Position numbers and translations under genes: made by a program. Below, in pieces: positions 35,352-45,876 of a stretch of DNA of 64,000 nt. Numbering within the stretch: position 1 is the first letter of the stretch; each line of letters begins with the position of its first letter. This DNA comes from Blastococcus aurantiacus (GTDB lineage: Bacteria > Actinomycetota > Actinomycetes > Mycobacteriales > Geodermatophilaceae). The DNA is taken from assembly GCF_900102425.1 (NCBI RefSeq), contig NZ_FNBT01000009.1, forward strand, positions 124,001 to 188,000, given 5' to 3'. A model generated the notes under the pieces. The model had not been told where the DNA came from. It made no database searches and worked only from the letters and a program-made list of their open reading frames with translations.

Positions 35352-37106
35352 TTACTGCCGGGCGCGGCTCTTGATGCGGGCGGTGAGCTCGGTGACCTGG
35401 GTGTAGGTGGCCCGTCGCTCGCTCATCAGGTTGGTGATCTTCTTGACCGCGTGCATGACCGTGGTGTGGTCCTTGCCGCCGAACGAGGCACCGATGCGCG
35501 GCAGGGACAGCTCGGTGAGCTCGCGGCACAGGTACATGGCGATCTGGCGGGCGTTGACCAGCGTGCGGCTGCGGTTGGAGCCCTGGAGCTCCTCCATCGT
35601 CACGGAGAAGTACTCGGCCGTGGCGGCCATGATGATCGCCGCGGTGATCTGCGGCCCCTGCTCGTCGCTGATCAGGTCCTTGAGCACCAGCTCGGCCAGC
35701 GGCAGGTCCACCTGCTGCTTGTTCAGCGACGCGAAGGCGGTGACCCGGATCAGGGCGCCCTCGAGCTCGCGGATGTTGGTCTGCACCTTGCTGGCGATGA
35801 ACTCCAGCACCGCGTCGGGCACCTGCAGCCGCTCGCCCCACGCCTTCTTGCGCAGGATCGCGATGCGGGTCTCGAGGTCGGGCGCCTGGACGTCGGTGAT
35901 GAGGCCCCACTCGAAGCGGGTGCGCAGCCGGTCCTCCAGCGTCGTCAGCTTCTTCGGCGCCCGGTCGGAGGTGATGACGATCTGCTTCGACGCGTTGTGC
36001 AGCGTGTTGAAGGTGTGGAAGAACTCCTCCTGCGTCCGCTCGGCGCGCTCCAGGAACTGGATGTCGTCGATCAGCAGGAAGTCGATGTCCCGGTAACGAC
36101 GGCGGAAGTCCTCGGCCCGGCCGGAGTGCACCAGGTTGATGAACTCGTTGGTGAACTCCTCGGTGCTGACGTAGCGCACCTTGACGTTGGGGAACATCCG
36201 TGCGGCGTAGTGGCCGATCGCGTGCAGCAGGTGCGTCTTGCCCAGCCCGGACTCGCCGTAGATGAACAGCGGGTTGTAGGCGCGCGCCGGCGCCTCGGCC
36301 ACCGCGACGGCGGCGGCGTGGGCGAAGCGGTTGCTGTTGCCGATGACGAAGGAGTCGAAGACGTACTTCGGGTTCATGCTCGGGTCCAGGCCTGCGGGGC
36401 GACCGGAGTCCGTGCGCCGCCCGCGTCCTCCCCCACCGGCGGAGCGCCCGCGCTGGTCGCCGCCGCTGTCGTCGCTGTCGGAACCGTCGACGTCGAAGGG
36501 CAGGATGTCGGCCGATCGGCCGTCGTCACCGCCGCCCCAGTCGCGCCCGGTGGACTGGCTCCCCCAGGTGGTCGCCCAGTCCCCCGGCGCTCCGCGGTCG
36601 ACCGGCGCCCGGTCGGCGGGTCGCAGCTCGCGGACCTCGGAATCCGCCCGGACCTGCCGGTCGTCGTGGCCGTCCCTGTCCCAGGGCGCGGATCCCACCA
36701 CGTCGGTCCGCACGCCGAAGGCGCTCCGGCCGTCGTCGGCGCGGTCCCGGCTGGCCCGGTCCTCCTCGGCGCGCTGCACCTCGGCGGCGGTCCATGGGCG
36801 CCGGGTGGGCCGGGCCTCGTCGCGGGGCTCTTCGGCCGGCTCGGCCGGGGCGTCCTCGAGCTGGATGGCCACGCGGATCTCGCGGCCGAACTGCTCGGAC
36901 AGCGCCTCGGCGAGCACCCGGCGCATCCGGGACTCCAGGACCGTCTGGGTGAACTCGTTGGGGGCGGCGAGCACGGCGGTGTCCTCGACCAGCCCCAGCG
37001 GGCGGGTGAGGTTCAGCATGGCGTTCTGCTGCGGGGAGAGACTGGTGGCCAGCCGCTCCCGGATCTGGTCCCAGACCGTCGCCAGGTCCAGCGTGGCGTC
37101 CGCCAT
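35352..37106 (-). CDS. dnaA: Chromosomal replication initiator DnaA
   Basis: A 584-residue AAA+ initiator that binds DnaA boxes and melts oriC. Domain I ([21 protein letters not shown]) is followed by a long, acidic, disordered domain II of about 170 residues, which makes the protein longer than the 450-510 residues of many DnaAs. Domain III has Walker [10 protein letters not shown] near residue 283 and Walker [10 protein letters not shown]; domain IV has the DNA-binding signature [17 protein letters not shown] 37106 has GGGAGGAC upstream; an in-frame GTG at 37247 is rejected. Confidence 0.97.
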   Translation of the reverse strand: MADATLDLATVWDQIRERLATSLSPQQNAMLNLTRPLGLVEDTAVLAAPNEFTQTVLESRMRRVLAEALSEQFGREIRVAIQLEDAPAEPAEEPRDEARPTRRPWTAAEVQRAEEDRASRDRADDGRSAFGVRTDVVGSAPWDRDGHDDRQVRADSEVRELRPADRAPVDRGAPGDWATTWGSQSTGRDWGGGDDGRSADILPFDVDGSDSDDSGGDQRGRSAGGGGRGRRTDSGRPAGLDPSMNPKYVFDSFVIGNSNRFAHAAAVAVAEAPARAYNPLFIYGESGLGKTHLLHAIGHYAARMFPNVKVRYVSTEEFTNEFINLVHSGRAEDFRRRYRDIDFLLIDDIQFLERAERTQEEFFHTFNTLHNASKQIVITSDRAPKKLTTLEDRLRTRFEWGLITDVQAPDLETRIAILRKKAWGERLQVPDAVLEFIASKVQTNIRELEGALIRVTAFASLNKQQVDLPLAELVLKDLISDEQGPQITAAIIMAATAEYFSVTMEELQGSNRSRTLVNARQIAMYLCRELTELSLPRIGASFGGKDHTTVMHAVKKITNLMSERRATYTQVTELTARIKSRARQ

Positions 37107-37762
37107 GCGCTCGTCCTCCCCATGCCGTCGACCCCGAGCGGCCGGTTCCCCCGGGAGTCGCACCCCGTCAGCCTGACGGCTGCCGGGGATCCGCGCTCCG
37201 AACTCCTGCAGCACCTGCGGACGCTCGTGTTCCACACGGGTGTCCACAGGCTGTGCACGACCGGTGCCGTCGCCACCGGGGCCGGCGAGGTGCCCGGGGT
37301 CTGCCCAGCGTTTCCGCTGGTCAGCGCCCCGTCGTCGGGATCCACGGGCGCTACGGGGGTCGGGAGACCGAGGGGTCGGCCCACGCGCCGTGACCCTGTC
37401 GTCCGGTGCGGGGCGACGGCGACGCTAACAGCCCCGTCCACAGCCCGGCAATCACGCGTCCACTGCTCCGGGCGCGTCGCGACGGCGTGCCGTCACCGCG
37501 ACGTGGCGGCCGCCGGGGCATCATGACCTGTCCGGACGAATCCCGGGCACCGGCGGCCCGGCTTCCTCGGCTATGCTGTCCGGAGTCCGTGACGGCTGTT
37601 GCCGCCATGCCCGCTCCGCGCGGCGCTGGCGCGACGTGTCCGTCCGCGGAGGACCAGCTTCCGGGGTGCGGCTGGGTGCGGCTCGCGCCGCGCTGGCCGG
37701 CACCCCCCGCGCGTCCGCCCACCGGGGGCGCGCACCGCCGAACGTCATTGTGGGAGTACCTC
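37107..37762. promoter_or_regulatory. dnaA-rpmH divergent promoter region
   Basis: A 656-base gap with no credible gene. DnaA-box-like GTGTCCACA (37240-37248) and CCGTCCACA (37434-37442) lie upstream of dnaA and may serve autoregulation. TATGCT at 37572-37577 is a good -10 for rpmH and would give a leader of about 180 bases. Confidence 0.6.
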
Positions 37763-37900
37763 GTGAGCAAGCGCACCTTCCAGCCGAACAACCGTCGCCG
37801 GTCCAAGACCCACGGCTTCCGGCTGCGGATGCGTACCCGTGCGGGCCGCGCGATCCTCGCCGGCCGCCGGCGCAAGGGTCGCGAGAAGCTCTCCGCCTGA
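37763..37900 (+). CDS. rpmH: 50S ribosomal protein L34
   Basis: A 45-residue, highly basic protein, [19 protein letters not shown] to REKLSA, with the universal L34 pattern. GTG 37763 has GGGAG upstream. It begins the rpmH-rnpA-yidD-yidC-khpB-rsmG run directed away from the origin. Confidence 0.98.
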   Translation: MSKRTFQPNNRRRSKTHGFRLRMRTRAGRAILAGRRRKGREKLSA

Positions 37901-37901
37901 C

Positions 37902-38303
37902 GTGCTGCCCGCGCAGGCACGCCTGCGCCGGCGCCCGGATTTCACCGCGGTCGTCCGGTCCGGCCGACGTGCCGGGCGGCCGACCATGGTGCTCCACTTC
38001 CTCCCCGAACGGCCCGCGCACGCGGGCGGTCAGCCGGCGCGTGGCTTCGGAGCCGGCGCCGTGACGCCGCCCGGTGCCCGGGCCGGTTTCGTGGTGGGCA
38101 AGGCCGTGGGCAACTCCGTCGTCCGTCACCGCGTGACGCGCCGGTTGCGCGCCGCGGTCCGGGAGGAGCTGGACCGGCTGCCCGCCACCGCCGACCTGGT
38201 CGTGCGTGCCCGCCCGGAGGCGGCGACCGCGAACTCGGCGAACCTGCGCTCGGACCTCCGCCGCGGCCTCGACCGGTTGCTCGACCAGCGGGCCGGCCGG
38301 TGA
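37902..38303 (+). CDS. rnpA: Ribonuclease P protein component
   Basis: A 133-residue basic protein that assists the RNase P RNA in 5' maturation of tRNA. It shows the RNP core [33 protein letters not shown] 37902 lies one base past the rpmH stop, as usual. A Gly/Ala/Pro insert precedes the core. Confidence 0.95.
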   Translation: MLPAQARLRRRPDFTAVVRSGRRAGRPTMVLHFLPERPAHAGGQPARGFGAGAVTPPGARAGFVVGKAVGNSVVRHRVTRRLRAAVREELDRLPATADLVVRARPEAATANSANLRSDLRRGLDRLLDQRAGR

Positions 38304-38653
38304 CCGGGCGGGCTCCGGTGCGCCGGGCGCTGCTGGCGGTCGTGGGCTTCTACTCCCGGGCGATCAGCCCGGCGCTGCCGCCGCGGTGCCGCTTCCACCC
38401 GACCTGCAGCGCGTACGCCGCCGAGGCGATCGAGCGGCACGGTGCGGCCCGCGGGAGCTGGCTGGCGGTGCGCCGCATCCTCAAGTGCGCGCCCTGGCAC
38501 CCTGGCGGCGTCGACCTGGTGCCGGTCGCTGCCGGAACCCCCGGGCCAGCCCGTGCGTCGAGCACTGCGGTGCCGGCTGCTGCCCCACCCGATCCCGCAC
38601 GTGCCATCCCGCCGGCCTCGCGCCGGGCGAACGAGGAGACCTTCGTTGCTTGA
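38300..38653 (+). CDS. yidD: Membrane protein insertion efficiency factor YidD
   Basis: A 117-residue protein with YidD motifs [36 protein letters not shown] and [15 protein letters not shown], including three conserved cysteines. The C-terminal 40 residues are a low-complexity Ala/Pro tail. It overlaps rnpA as GTGA and yidC by eight bases, indicating coupled translation. Confidence 0.94.
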   Translation: MTGRAPVRRALLAVVGFYSRAISPALPPRCRFHPTCSAYAAEAIERHGAARGSWLAVRRILKCAPWHPGGVDLVPVAAGTPGPARASSTAVPAAAPPDPARAIPPASRRANEETFVA

Positions 38654-39719
38654 CTGGCTGTACACCGCGATCGCCTGGGTGATGGCCCGGTGGCACGACG
38701 TGCTCTCCACGTTCCTCGACCCGGCCGGTGGACTCACCTGGGCGCTGTCGATCGCGCTGCTGGTCGTCACGGTGCGGCTGCTGCTCTTCCCGCTGTTCGT
38801 CAAGCAGGTGAAGTCGCAGCGCGCGATGCAGGAGCTCCAGCCGGAGATCGCCAAGCTGCGCAAGCAGTACGGCAGCGACCGCCAGGGCATGAGCCAGGCG
38901 ATCATGGCGCTGCAGAAGGAGCGCGGGGTCAACCCGCTGGCGGGCTGCCTGCCGATCCTGCCGCAGATCCCGATCTTCATCGCGCTCTTCCACGTGCTGC
39001 GCCGGCTCGCACCGGACAAGGACGGCCTCTACACCTGGTCCGACGAACTCACCGACCAGGCGGCCCGCGCCGACCTCTTCGGAGCGCCGATCTCCTCGTC
39101 CTTCAACATGGACGGCGCCAAGGAGCAGGCGCTCCTGGCCCTGGACGGGGTCACCTACGGCAGCATCCGCACCGTCGCGCTGATCCTCATCCCGCTGATG
39201 TGCCTGACCACCTTCTTCACCCAGAAGCAGATCATGAAGCGCTCCGGTCCCGTGGAGGGCCAGGCGGCCACCGTGCAGCGGCTGCTGCTCTACGGCATGC
39301 CGCTGAGCCTTTTCGTCACGGGCTTCTTCTTCCCCATCGGCGTGCTGATCTACTGGGTCGTGAACAACTCCTGGACCTTCGGCCAGCAGTTCTTCATCCT
39401 GCGCAAGATGCCCCCGCCCGGGTCGCCCGCCGCCAAGGCCAAGGCCGCCGCTGACAAGCCGGCCGTCGACCCGAGGACCCTGGCGCCCAAGCCCGGCGCG
39501 AAGCCGGTGCGCCCGAAGGGCGGCCGTCCCGCGACCGCCGCCCCGGAGAGCACCGTGCAGCCCGACCTCCCCGAGGTGCCCGGCCCCCAGCCCGACGGCC
39601 GTGCGAACGGCTCGACCGGCAACGGCTCCACGGGCAACGGCGCCTCGAACGGCCCCCGCGCCGGCAGCGGGCGCGCCGGTCAGGGCCCGGCGAACCGGGG
39701 CAAGCGCAAACGCCGTTGA
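38646..39719 (+). CDS. yidC: Membrane protein insertase YidC
   Basis: A 357-residue insertase that places proteins in the membrane with or without Sec. The N-terminal helix [16 protein letters not shown] is followed by the YidC/Oxa1 core ([64 protein letters not shown]). The C-terminus is a long, basic, Gly/Asn-rich tail, probably for ribosome contact. TTG 38646 is chosen because GAGGAG lies seven bases upstream and the product starts as in relatives. Confidence 0.95.
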   Translation: MLDWLYTAIAWVMARWHDVLSTFLDPAGGLTWALSIALLVVTVRLLLFPLFVKQVKSQRAMQELQPEIAKLRKQYGSDRQGMSQAIMALQKERGVNPLAGCLPILPQIPIFIALFHVLRRLAPDKDGLYTWSDELTDQAARADLFGAPISSSFNMDGAKEQALLALDGVTYGSIRTVALILIPLMCLTTFFTQKQIMKRSGPVEGQAATVQRLLLYGMPLSLFVTGFFFPIGVLIYWVVNNSWTFGQQFFILRKMPPPGSPAAKAKAAADKPAVDPRTLAPKPGAKPVRPKGGRPATAAPESTVQPDLPEVPGPQPDGRANGSTGNGSTGNGASNGPRAGSGRAGQGPANRGKRKRR

Positions 39720-39795
39720 CGGCGCCTCCGGACCGAGCTCCGGACCATGACGACCGGGCCATCCCGGATGCCGAACCGACAGTGGAGGAATCTCC

Positions 39796-40401
39796 GTGAG
39801 TGCCCCGCAGCAGCACACGACCGACAGCACACCGGCGCTGCCCGACGCCGACGCGGCCAGTGACGACGCCCTCGTCGAGGGGGCCGACCTGGACGCCGAT
39901 GGGACCGCTGAGGCCCCTGGGGCCACCGCGCCGCGTGGGGAGGCTCTCCTCGTCCAGGAGGGCGACGTCGCCGGCGACTACCTGGAGCGGCTCCTCGACA
40001 TCCTCGACGTGGACGGCGACATCGACCTCGACGTCGAGGGCGACCGCGCCTCGGTGGCGATCGTCGGTGGCCGCCTGAACGACCTCATCGGGCAGGACGG
40101 CGCCACGCTGGAGGCGCTCCAGGAGCTGACCCGGCTCGCGGTCGCGCAGTCGACCGGCGTGCGCAGCCGGCTCATGCTCGACGTCGGTGGCTTCCGGGCC
40201 AAGCGCCGGGCCGACCTCACGGCGCTCGCGGGCGAGACCGCCCGCCGGGTCGGGACCAGCGGCCAGCCGGAACGGCTGAGCCCGATGAACCCGTTCGAGC
40301 GCAAGGTCGTCCACGACGTCATCGCCGGCATCGCGGGGGTCCACAGCGAGTCCGAGGGCGAGGAGCCGAACCGCCGCGTCGTGGTCCTGCCCGACAGGTG
40401 A
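39796..40401 (+). CDS. khpB: RNA-binding protein KhpB (Jag/EloR family)
   Basis: A 201-residue protein with an acidic leader, a KH-like domain (VAIVGGRLNDLIGQDGATLEALQELTRLAV) and an R3H domain (SPMNPFERKVVHDVIAGIAGVHSESEGEEPNRRVVVL). It binds RNA and in Gram-positives regulates cell-wall growth with KhpA, under Ser/Thr kinase control in pneumococcus. The Jag_N domain is not evident. GTG 39796 has GTGGAGGAA upstream. Its stop overlaps rsmG as GTGA. Confidence 0.92.
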   Translation: MSAPQQHTTDSTPALPDADAASDDALVEGADLDADGTAEAPGATAPRGEALLVQEGDVAGDYLERLLDILDVDGDIDLDVEGDRASVAIVGGRLNDLIGQDGATLEALQELTRLAVAQSTGVRSRLMLDVGGFRAKRRADLTALAGETARRVGTSGQPERLSPMNPFERKVVHDVIAGIAGVHSESEGEEPNRRVVVLPDR

Positions 40402-41075
40402 GCTCCCCGTCGACCGCACCGACGCCTCCCGCCCCGCCTCCTCCGGCGGTGGCAGCGGAGGTGTTCGGTGATGCCCTGCCCGCGGCGCAGCAGTTCGTCG
40501 CGAAGCTCGCCTCGGCCGGGGTGACGCGGGGGCTCATCGGACCGCGAGAGGTGCCGCGGCTGTGGGAGCGGCACGTCCTCAACAGCGCGGCGGTGGCCGA
40601 AGCGGTGCCCGACGGTGCGCACGTCGTCGACGTCGGCAGCGGCGCGGGACTGCCCGGCATCCCGCTGGGCCTCGCCCGCCCTGATCTGGCGCTGACCCTG
40701 GTGGAGCCCATGGCCCGTCGCGTGGAGTTCCTCCAGGAGGCGGTCGCGGAGCTCGCCGGCGTCCAGCGCACGCCCTGGCGGGTGATCCGTGGTCGGGCGG
40801 AGGAGCGGTCCGTGGCCGGCGCCGTCGGTCCGGTGGACGTCGTCACGGCGCGGGCGGTCGCTCCCCTCCCCCGGCTGGTCGGCTGGTGCCGTGGTCTGCT
40901 GCGGCCGGGCACCCAGCTGGTCGCCCTCGTCGGGTCGCGGGCGCTGGAGGAGCTGCCCGGCCTGGTGCCCGAACTCGAGGCGGCGGGCATGCGCGACATC
41001 CACCCACGGGCGGTCGGTGCGTCCCTGGGGTCGGCTGCCACTACCGTGGTGGTCATGACGCGTGCGGGACACTGA
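40398..41075 (+). CDS. rsmG: 16S rRNA (guanine-527-N7) methyltransferase RsmG
   Basis: A 225-residue SAM-dependent methyltransferase that modifies G527 of 16S rRNA; its loss gives low-level streptomycin resistance. The SAM motif is VVDVGSGAGLPGIPLGLARPDLALTLVEP, preceded by LWERHVLNSAAVAEAVP and followed by DVVTARAVAPLPRLVGW. It overlaps khpB and is followed at once by two parS sites. Confidence 0.95.
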   Translation: MSSPSTAPTPPAPPPPAVAAEVFGDALPAAQQFVAKLASAGVTRGLIGPREVPRLWERHVLNSAAVAEAVPDGAHVVDVGSGAGLPGIPLGLARPDLALTLVEPMARRVEFLQEAVAELAGVQRTPWRVIRGRAEERSVAGAVGPVDVVTARAVAPLPRLVGWCRGLLRPGTQLVALVGSRALEELPGLVPELEAAGMRDIHPRAVGASLGSAATTVVVMTRAGH

Positions 41076-41083
41076 CGGCCAGC

Positions 41084-41099
41084 TGTTCCACGTGGAACA
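41084..41099. other. parS site 1 at parA
   Basis: TGTTCCACGTGGAACA is a perfect 16-bp palindrome in the 75-base rsmG-parA gap, the typical centromere-like ParB site. Confidence 0.95.
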
Positions 41100-41117
41100 G
41101 GTGCAGCGGCCCGACCC

Positions 41118-41131
41118 GTTCCACGTGAAAC
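41118..41131. other. parS site 2 at parA
   Basis: GTTCCACGTGAAAC, one half matching the other parS copies and the other half the TTTCAC form, 34 bases after site 1. It lies 19 bases ahead of the parA ATG, so ParB bound here could also affect parA translation or transcription. Confidence 0.9.
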
Positions 41132-41150
41132 GGCACCAGGAAGGACTGCG

Positions 41151-42179
41151 ATGACCGACCCGGGCGAGCGGCTGCGGAGCAGTCTCGCGGCGGACCAGTC
41201 GGCCTCCAGCGGCATGGCGGACTTCGACAGCCCCATCGCGATGGAGGCTCTCCGCGCCACCCGTGTCCTGCACGCGGCCGACCAGGAACCCTTCCCCCCG
41301 CCGGCGCGGATCCGCATCATCACGATCGCCAACCAGAAGGGCGGCGTCGGCAAGACGACGTCCACGGTGAACCTCGGCGTCGCGCTGGCCCTCTACGGGC
41401 TGCGGACGCTGGTCATCGACCTCGACCCGCAGGGGAACGCGAGCACGGCCCTCGGCGTGGACCACACGGTGGGGACGCCGTCCATCTACGACGCCCTGGT
41501 CGGTGACAGCACGCTCACCGAGGTGGTGCACCAGACGACGGCGAGCCCGCACCTGCTCTGCGTCCCCGCCACCATCGACCTCGCGGGCGCGGAGATCGAG
41601 CTGGTCTCGGTCGTGGCCCGCGAGCACCGGCTGCGCCGCGCGATCGAGGGCTACATCGCAGCCCTCCCGCCGGAGCGCCGGCCGCACTACGTGCTCATCG
41701 ACTGCCCTCCCTCGCTGGGGCTGCTCACGCTGAACGCGCTGGTGGCCGGCGACGAGGTGCTCATCCCCATCCAGTGCGAGTACTACGCGCTCGAGGGGCT
41801 CGGTCAGCTGCTCAACAACATCGACCTGGTCCGCCAGCACCTCAACCCGGGCATCGCCGTCCGCACCATCCTGCTGACGATGTACGACGGCCGGACGAAG
41901 CTCGCCGACCAGGTCGCCGACGAGGTGCGCAACCACTTCGGCGACGTGGTGCTGAACGCCGTCATCCCTCGCAACGTCCGGGTGTCCGAGGCGCCGGGCT
42001 ACGGCCAGTCGGTGCTGACCTACGACCCCGGCTCCCGCGGGTCCACCAGCTACGTCGAGGCCGCCCGCGAGCTGGCCCACCGCGGCGTGAACCTGCCGCC
42101 GATCGACTCCACGAGCACGCCGGGTGCGGCGACGAGATTCGCCGTCGCCGACGCGGCGGCTCCGCAGAACCGCCAGTGA
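41151..42179 (+). CDS. parA: Chromosome partitioning ATPase ParA
   Basis: A 342-residue Walker-type ATPase that moves ParB-parS complexes. The deviant Walker A is [16 protein letters not shown], with [15 protein letters not shown] and [18 protein letters not shown] after it. An N-terminal extension of about 60 residues precedes the domain. ATG 41151 follows AAGGA. It forms an operon with parB. Confidence 0.96.
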   Translation: MTDPGERLRSSLAADQSASSGMADFDSPIAMEALRATRVLHAADQEPFPPPARIRIITIANQKGGVGKTTSTVNLGVALALYGLRTLVIDLDPQGNASTALGVDHTVGTPSIYDALVGDSTLTEVVHQTTASPHLLCVPATIDLAGAEIELVSVVAREHRLRRAIEGYIAALPPERRPHYVLIDCPPSLGLLTLNALVAGDEVLIPIQCEYYALEGLGQLLNNIDLVRQHLNPGIAVRTILLTMYDGRTKLADQVADEVRNHFGDVVLNAVIPRNVRVSEAPGYGQSVLTYDPGSRGSTSYVEAARELAHRGVNLPPIDSTSTPGAATRFAVADAAAPQNRQ

Positions 42180-42204
42180 GCGCGACCGTGAGCGAGGAGC
42201 AGCG

Positions 42205-43338
42205 ATGAGCAAGCGCGGTGGACTGGGTCGCGGGCTGGCCGCCCTCATCCCGACGGGCCCACCCCCGGCGGCCGCGCCGGCTGTTGCACCGCAGGCCGCT
42301 CCGCCGCAGGCTGCTCCCCCGCAGGCCGCCGAGGAGACCGACCGTCCGGTGTCCGCGGAGTCGGTACCGGCTCCCGCGCCGTCGCCGGTGAGCCTCGTCC
42401 CGCCGCCCGCGACGCCGACGGCCGACGAGCCGGCTCCCGCGGAGCCCAGCGCCGCCGGGCCGGTGGTCGCCGCGGTCCCCGCAGTGGAGAACGGCGCGCT
42501 CGGCGTCCCGGGAGCCCAGCTGCGCGAGGTCTCCGTCGACGACGTCGTCCCCAACCCGAAGCAGCCGCGGCAGGTCTTCGACGACGAGGCGCTCGAGGAG
42601 CTCAGCCACAGCGTCAAGGAGTTCGGCCTCCTCCAGCCCATCGTCGTTCGCGAGAACGCGGATGCCGACGGCGGGCACGTCACCTACGAGCTCATCATGG
42701 GCGAGCGCCGGCTGAGGGCGGCCCGCGCCGCGGGCCTGGAGACCGTGCCCGCGATCGTCCGGGACACCACCGACGACGCGATGCTCCGCGACGCCCTGCT
42801 GGAGAACATCCACCGGGTGCAGCTCAACCCGCTGGAGGAGGCGGCGGCCTACCAGCAGTTGCTCGAGGAGTTCGGCGCCACGCACGAGGAGCTGGCCAGC
42901 AAGATCGGGCGCAGCCGCTCGCAGGTCACCAACACGATCCGGCTGATGAAGCTCCCGGTGAAGGTCCAGACGCGGGTGGCCGCCGGGATCATCTCCGCCG
43001 GGCACGCCCGGGCGTTGCTCGGTCTGCCCGACCCGGAGGCGCAGGACGCACTGGCGACCCGCATCGTGGCCGAGGGCATGTCGGTGCGGGCCACCGAGGA
43101 GGCCGTCGCCATGGCCGCCGCGGACCGACCGGCCGCGAAGCGCCGCACTCGCAACATCTCTGCGCCCGGCGTGGAGGAGCTCGGCTCGCGGCTCTCCGAC
43201 CGGTTCGAGACCAAGGTCAAGATCCAGATCGGCCGGTCCAAGGGGAAGATCGTCGTCGAGTTCGGGTCGGTCGACGACCTGCAAAGGATCATCGGCGTCA
43301 TGGCGCCGGAGATCACCGGGCGACGTTCGGAGCCCTGA
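42205..43338 (+). CDS. parB: Chromosome partitioning protein ParB
   Basis: A 377-residue CTP-dependent DNA clamp that loads at parS and spreads. The N-terminal [15 protein letters not shown] motif for ParA contact precedes an Ala/Pro-rich linker of about 90 residues. The core has [14 protein letters not shown]-binding GERRLRAA, and the helix-turn-helix region [24 protein letters not shown]; the C-terminus holds the dimer domain. ATG 42205 has GAGGAG upstream, 25 bases past parA. Confidence 0.96.
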   Translation: MSKRGGLGRGLAALIPTGPPPAAAPAVAPQAAPPQAAPPQAAEETDRPVSAESVPAPAPSPVSLVPPPATPTADEPAPAEPSAAGPVVAAVPAVENGALGVPGAQLREVSVDDVVPNPKQPRQVFDDEALEELSHSVKEFGLLQPIVVRENADADGGHVTYELIMGERRLRAARAAGLETVPAIVRDTTDDAMLRDALLENIHRVQLNPLEEAAAYQQLLEEFGATHEELASKIGRSRSQVTNTIRLMKLPVKVQTRVAAGIISAGHARALLGLPDPEAQDALATRIVAEGMSVRATEEAVAMAAADRPAAKRRTRNISAPGVEELGSRLSDRFETKVKIQIGRSKGKIVVEFGSVDDLQRIIGVMAPEITGRRSEP

Positions 43339-43354
43339 ACAGGCCCGATACGAG

Positions 43355-43394
43355 GAACGCCCCCCTTTACGTCACAACGTAAAGGGGGGCGTTC
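43355..43394. terminator. Bidirectional terminator between parB and the ligase gene
   Basis: An 18-bp perfect stem, GAACGCCCCCCTTTACGT with its complement, closed by CACA. It lies between convergent parB and the ATP-grasp ligase gene. Confidence 0.93.
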
Positions 43395-43410
43395 TCGTGA
43401 GTGCCGGGAT

Positions 43411-44403
43411 TCAGCGGGCGCGACCGGCCCGGGCGGCGAGGAGCCGGGCGATGACATCCCCCAGGTCGTAGCCGGCCGCCTCGACGGCCATCGGGAACAT
43501 GGACGTCTCGGTAAGCCCCGGGGAGACGTTCACCTCGAGGAAGTGGACCTCCCCGTCCGGGGTGATCATCGCGTCGGTGCGGGAGAGGTCGGCCAGGCCG
43601 AGCACCTCGTGCACGCGCACGGCGACCTCGGCAGCCCGAGCGGCGACGTCGTCGGGGAGGCGGGCCGGCGCGTGGTACTCGGTGAGGCCCGGGGTGTAGC
43701 GGGCGGTGTAGTCGAAGACGCCGGACTCCGGCGCGATCTCGACGGCGGGCAGCGCCTGCGGCCCATCACCCAGGTCGACCACCGCGAGCGCCACCTCGAC
43801 GCCCTCCACGTACCGCTCGACCATGACGGTGTCCCCGTACGCGAAGCAGCTGACCATGGCGGCCGGGAGGTCCTCCACCCGGTTGATCTTCTGCACGCCC
43901 AGCGCGGAGCCCCCGGAGGCCGGCTTCACCATCAGGGGCAGCCCGAGCCGGGCGACCATCAGGTCCAGCACGGTGCCGGCACCCAGCTCGCGGAACGTGC
44001 TGTGCGGGAGCGCCACCCAGTCCGGCGTCGTGATGCCCGCGGAGCGGACGACCGACTTCGCGGCCGGCTTGTCCCACGCCAGCCGGCAGGCCGCCGCGGG
44101 AGAGCCCACGTAGGGCACACCGGCCAGGTCGAGGACCGCACGCAGCGCGCCGTCCTCACCGGTGGCGCCGTGCAGGGCGATGAAGACGGCGTCCGCCGGC
44201 GAGGCCGCGAGGCCGGGCAGCAGCTCGGCATCGGCGTCCCGGAGCTCGGCATCCAGGCCGGCGCGGGTCAGCTCCTCCACCACCTGGGTGCCCGAGGACA
44301 GGGAGACCTCGCGCTCGAAGGTGAGCCCGCCGGCGAGGACGACGGCGCGCAGCGGGTGCTCGTCCTCCGGCGTGCGGGCCGGTGCGGCTGCGGACTCGGT
44401 CAT
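43411..44403 (-). CDS. D-alanine-D-alanine ligase family protein
   Basis: A 330-residue ATP-grasp ligase. Motifs: GGLTFEREVSLSSG, FIALHGATGEDGALRAVL, CRLAWDKPAAK, LMVKPASGGSALGVQKI, FDYTARYTPG and EVNVSPGLTETSMFP. It would join two D-alanines for peptidoglycan precursors, but a housekeeping ddl normally lies elsewhere and this copy may have another substrate. It overlaps the aminotransferase gene by four bases (ATGA), which suggests a joint amino acid-linked role. Confidence 0.85.
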   Translation of the reverse strand: MTESAAAPARTPEDEHPLRAVVLAGGLTFEREVSLSSGTQVVEELTRAGLDAELRDADAELLPGLAASPADAVFIALHGATGEDGALRAVLDLAGVPYVGSPAAACRLAWDKPAAKSVVRSAGITTPDWVALPHSTFRELGAGTVLDLMVARLGLPLMVKPASGGSALGVQKINRVEDLPAAMVSCFAYGDTVMVERYVEGVEVALAVVDLGDGPQALPAVEIAPESGVFDYTARYTPGLTEYHAPARLPDDVAARAAEVAVRVHEVLGLADLSRTDAMITPDGEVHFLEVNVSPGLTETSMFPMAVEAAGYDLGDVIARLLAARAGRAR

Positions 44404-45818
44404 CGGCCACCCTCGTAGGCGTTGCTGTTGGCCGGGCCGACGATGGTGCCCGACCCGGTGGTCTCCGGCCCCGGCCGGACGGCCCGGAAGGAGCCGGTGT
44501 CAACGGCGTCGAACGTGCTGTGCAGGTCCAGCTCGGCCTCGATGACCCGGGCCAGGCGACGCACGCCCTCGCGGATCTGGTCGGGCTCGGGGTAGCAGTA
44601 GGACAGCCGCATGTACTCCTGGCCGCTGCCGTCGGCGTAGAAGCCGATGCCGGGCACGTAGGCGACGAGCGCGTTCACCGCCCGCGGCTGCATGAGCTTG
44701 GCGTCGAGGCCGTGCGGCAGCTTCAGCCACACGTAGAAACCACCGTCCGGCCGGGTCCACGTGGTGCCCGCGGGCATCAGGGCGCTGAGCGACTCCAGGC
44801 AGGCGTCGCGGCGCTCGCGGTAGAGCTCGGTGAAGAGCTTGATCTGCTCGCGCCACGGCTGGGTGTCGAGGTAGCGGGCGACCGCGTACTGGGTGAGCGA
44901 GGGCGGGCAGAGCACCTGCGCCTCGGTGGCCAGCACCAGCTTCTCGCGCACGGCCAGCGGGGCCAGCACCCAGCCCACGCGGAGGCCCGGGGAGAACGTC
45001 TTGGAGAACGAGCCGAGGTAGATGACCCGCTCGGAGTTCCGCGCCCGCAGCGCCCGCATGGGCTCGTGCTCGAACCCGAGCAGGCCGTAGGGGTTGTCCT
45101 CGATGACCAGCAGGTCGTACTTCTCCGCCAGCGCGACGATCGCCTGACGGCGCGGCTCGGTCAGGGTGACGCCGGCCGGGTTGTGGAAGTTCGGCACGGT
45201 GTAGAGGAACTTGACCCGGTCGCCGTTGGCGCGGCACTCGATGAGCGCCTCCTCGAGGGCCTCGGGGATGAGGCCGTCGTCGTCCATGGCGACGTGCCGG
45301 ACGCGCGCCTGCGCGGACTGGAAGACGCCCAGGGCCCCGACGTAGGACGGCGCCTCGGCGAGGATGACGTCACCGGGGTCGACGAAGACGCGGGTGACCA
45401 GGTCCAGGGCCTGCTGGGAACCGACCGTGACGACGACCTCGCTGGGCGAGGCGTCGGTGATGCCCTCGAGCGCCATGACGTCGCAGATGCGCTCGCGCAG
45501 GCGGGGGTCGCCCTGACCGGAGCCGTACTGCAGGGTCTGGGCACCCATCCCGGAGACGAGGTCGCCGATCATCGAGCCGACGGCGTCCAAGGGCAGCGCG
45601 GTGACGGCGGGCATGCCACCGGCGAGGGAAACCACCTCGGGCCGGCTCACCACGGAGAACAGCGCCCGGATCTCCGAGCTCTTCATCCCGTGGGTGCGTG
45701 CTGCGTACCGGTCGGCCAGCGGGTCCAGCCGCGGATGCCGCGGGGAGGGGTGGGGCGCACCGCGGTGCGCGCCCTGCTGTCCGGAACCGGCTGACGAGCC
45801 GGGCGGGGGAGTGGCCAC
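44400..45818 (-). CDS. PLP-dependent class I aminotransferase
   Basis: A 472-residue enzyme of the fold I family resembling 2-aminoadipate or MocR-type aminotransferases but without a DNA-binding domain. Visible are VSLAGGMPAVTALPLD, LQYGSGQGDPRLRERI, TVPNFHNPAGVTL, and the PLP-binding lysine in YLGSFSKTFSPGLRVGW. The substrate is not known. GTG 45818 lies seven bases after a -10 box and lacks a ribosome site, so the mRNA is probably leaderless. It forms a two-gene operon with the ATP-grasp ligase. Confidence 0.9.
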   Translation of the reverse strand: MATPPPGSSAGSGQQGAHRGAPHPSPRHPRLDPLADRYAARTHGMKSSEIRALFSVVSRPEVVSLAGGMPAVTALPLDAVGSMIGDLVSGMGAQTLQYGSGQGDPRLRERICDVMALEGITDASPSEVVVTVGSQQALDLVTRVFVDPGDVILAEAPSYVGALGVFQSAQARVRHVAMDDDGLIPEALEEALIECRANGDRVKFLYTVPNFHNPAGVTLTEPRRQAIVALAEKYDLLVIEDNPYGLLGFEHEPMRALRARNSERVIYLGSFSKTFSPGLRVGWVLAPLAVREKLVLATEAQVLCPPSLTQYAVARYLDTQPWREQIKLFTELYRERRDACLESLSALMPAGTTWTRPDGGFYVWLKLPHGLDAKLMQPRAVNALVAYVPGIGFYADGSGQEYMRLSYCYPEPDQIREGVRRLARVIEAELDLHSTFDAVDTGSFRAVRPGPETTGSGTIVGPANSNAYEGGR

Positions 45819-45825
45819 CTTCGAG

Positions 45826-45831
45826 AGTCTA
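45826..45831 (-). promoter_or_regulatory. -10 box for a leaderless aminotransferase transcript
   Basis: TAGACT on the minus strand, then CTCGAAG, then GTG. Transcription would begin at or next to the start codon. Confidence 0.55.
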
Positions 45832-45876
45832 GGCCCGGGTGGTAGCGACTTTCCGGACGCCGGGCGGACCGGCCCG

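Noticed and set aside
37106-37247. dnaA start at GTG 37247
   Set aside because: It would add 47 residues without similarity; ATG 37106 has a strong ribosome site and the family start.
41118-41131. The second parS at parA as a degraded relic
   Set aside because: The changed half is exactly the alternative TTTCAC form found in consensus parS, so it is probably functional.
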